Shown here: positions 4,985 through 5,507 of the stretch, piece after piece
How the letters are laid out: each line of letters begins with the position of its first letter
How positions within the stretch are numbered: the stretch's first letter is position 1
Origin: Chloroflexota bacterium
Lineage (GTDB): Bacteria; Chloroflexota; Anaerolineae; VGOG01
NCBI GenBank assembly: GCA_030615705.1
Contig: JAUWYT010000138.1
Location: 1 to 5,507, forward strand
Reading direction: 5' to 3'
DNA: 5,507 nt
Notes under the pieces: model-generated
The model's database searches: none
What the model saw: only the letters and a program-made list of their open reading frames with translations
What the model was told of the DNA's origin: nothing
Program-made: the position numbers and the translations under genes

Positions 4985-5013
4985 ATATTACACCAAAAGT
5001 CGGCCTCTGTCAA
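4985..5013 (-). promoter_or_regulatory. Promoter of the ArsR-lipid operon
   Basis: On the minus strand a perfect -35 TTGACA (5013-5008), a 17-bp spacer and TAATAT (4990-4985) form a strong sigma-70 type promoter. The A/T-rich run TAATATATAA extends across the -10. Transcription would start near 4978, giving a leader of about 77 nt to GTG 4901. No other promoter is evident before any of the three downstream genes, which fits a single operon. Confidence 0.75.
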
Positions 5014-5022
5014 GAAGCGCTT
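5012..5022. promoter_or_regulatory. Operator-like element, copy 2 (between divergent -35 boxes)
   Basis: AAGAAGCGCTT contains the perfect palindrome AAGCGCTT (5015-5022) and, with flanks, CAAG-N5-CTTG (5011-5023). It overlaps the end of the minus-strand -35 (5008-5013) and the start of the plus-strand -35 (5021-5026), so one bound protein could affect both directions. Confidence 0.5.
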
Positions 5023-5049
5023 GCCAACAGTCTCCTTTTGTGCTAAAGT
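5021..5049 (+). promoter_or_regulatory. Promoter of endonuclease V
   Basis: TTGCCA (5021-5026, 5/6 match to TTGACA), a 17-bp spacer and TAAAGT (5044-5049, 4/6 match to TATAAT) point to the right. Transcription would start near 5056, about 72 nt before ATG 5128. Its -35 is 7 bp from the opposite-facing TTGACA, making a compact divergent promoter pair. Confidence 0.55.
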
Positions 5050-5127
5050 AGTTAAGCCTGCGGCAGTGAACGCGCTCGGAGGCCAGCCAGGATTCAAAAG
5101 CAAGAGCCCACTTGAGAGGACAGAACT

Positions 5128-5507
5128 ATGAAAGTCGTTTCCCCCCACCGGTGGGATGTCTCCGCCTCTGAGGCCGTGCAGATACAGCAGGGTCTACGGA
5201 GCAGGGTATCCACGGAGGGGACTTTCAGCCAAGTCAATACCGTGGCCGGGGTCGACGTTGCTGTCAAAGCCGAAGTAGCCAGGGCCGCTATAGTAGTGCT
5301 CAGTTATCCAGGGTTAACTCCTCTTGATTGCAGCCTGGCAGAACTGCCCGTGGAGTTTCCGTACGTCCCTGGCCTTTTGGCTTTCCGCGAAGCGCCGCCT
5401 GTCTTGGCCGCCCTGGAGAAGTTGAAAACAGAGCCCGACCTATTCATTTTCGATGCCCAAGGCCTGGCTCATCCTCGTCGCATGGGCCTGGCGACCCACC
5501 TGGGGGT
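5128..5507 (+). CDS. nfi: Endonuclease V (deoxyinosine 3' endonuclease), 5' part, cut by window edge
   Basis: 126 complete codons from ATG 5128, preceded by a good ribosome site (GAGAGGA at 5114-5120, 7 nt spacer). Endonuclease V nicks DNA one base 3' to deoxyinosine and other deaminated bases, starting alternative excision repair. All catalytic positions that fall in this part can be matched to E. coli Nfi: D43 in AGVDVAV, E88 in FPYVPGLLAFREAP, D109 in FDAQGLAHPRRMG and H115. The PYVP wedge (78-81) that inserts into the duplex is present. A small difference is Ala110 after the catalytic Asp, where I recall Gly in E. coli (DGHG). The C-terminal part, including the later lysine, is outside the window. 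The gene is divergent from the ArsR-lipid operon and may share its operator. There is no sign of damage in the visible part. Confidence 0.93.
   Translation, partial: MKVVSPHRWDVSASEAVQIQQGLRSRVSTEGTFSQVNTVAGVDVAVKAEVARAAIVVLSYPGLTPLDCSLAELPVEFPYVPGLLAFREAPPVLAALEKLKTEPDLFIFDAQGLAHPRRMGLATHLG

Noticed and set aside
5051..5127. Small RNA or short gene in the leader of endonuclease V
   Set aside because: Only a normal leader with a ribosome site is visible; there is no frame with its own start signals or convincing fold.

Overview
The window looks like a piece of a moderately GC-rich bacterial chromosome, probably Chloroflexota (Anaerolineae or a relative). That is inferred from gene content, not from a marker gene. 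The pointers are a C39-like peptidase lipoprotein with a long Pro/Ser/Thr linker and a TPR tail, an inositol-lipid gene cluster resembling the actinobacterial PIP synthase / PimA / acyltransferase set, and short dispersed repeats that intrude into coding sequence. No tRNA, rRNA, CRISPR array, transposase or phage gene is visible.

Layout. (1) 1-359, minus: 5' part of an MBL-fold (RNase Z/AtsA-like) hydrolase, running off the left edge, with a dispersed-repeat-like segment in its last visible codons. (2) 360-558: non-coding, with a good sigma-70 type promoter (TTGTCC-17-TATACT) pointing right. (3) 559-1761, plus: a secreted or lipid-anchored C39-like cysteine peptidase with a TPR tail. One continuous frame is broken only by two TGA codons, one at codon 4 and one exactly at the consensus tryptophan of the first TPR. 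(4) 1758-4901, minus: a compact operon in the order ArsR regulator, LpxL/PatA-like acyltransferase, PimA-like GT4 glycosyltransferase, PIP-synthase-like CDP-alcohol phosphotransferase. Its last gene converges on and overlaps the peptidase gene by four bases. (5) 4902-5127: a divergent control region with back-to-back promoters and a repeated operator-like element. (6) 5128-5507, plus: 5' part of endonuclease V, running off the right edge.

How the genes work together. The three enzymes form a plausible pathway for an acylated, glycosylated phosphoinositide. The CDP-alcohol enzyme would make the phosphoinositol(-phosphate) lipid, the GT4 enzyme would add mannose or another hexose, and the acyltransferase would acylate it. 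The first gene of the operon is an ArsR-type repressor lacking the metal-binding cysteine motif. A near-identical 11-bp element (AAGAARCGCTT) occurs twice, 40 bp apart: once over both -35 boxes of the divergent promoters and once at the operon's predicted transcription start. This suggests autoregulation and possible co-control of endonuclease V.

The most unusual signals are the two TGA codons in an otherwise well-preserved peptidase gene, a 63-bp tandem array of nine degenerate heptamers carried in frame inside the acyltransferase, and the shared operator. I saw no wholly new system, but these three points deserve follow-up.
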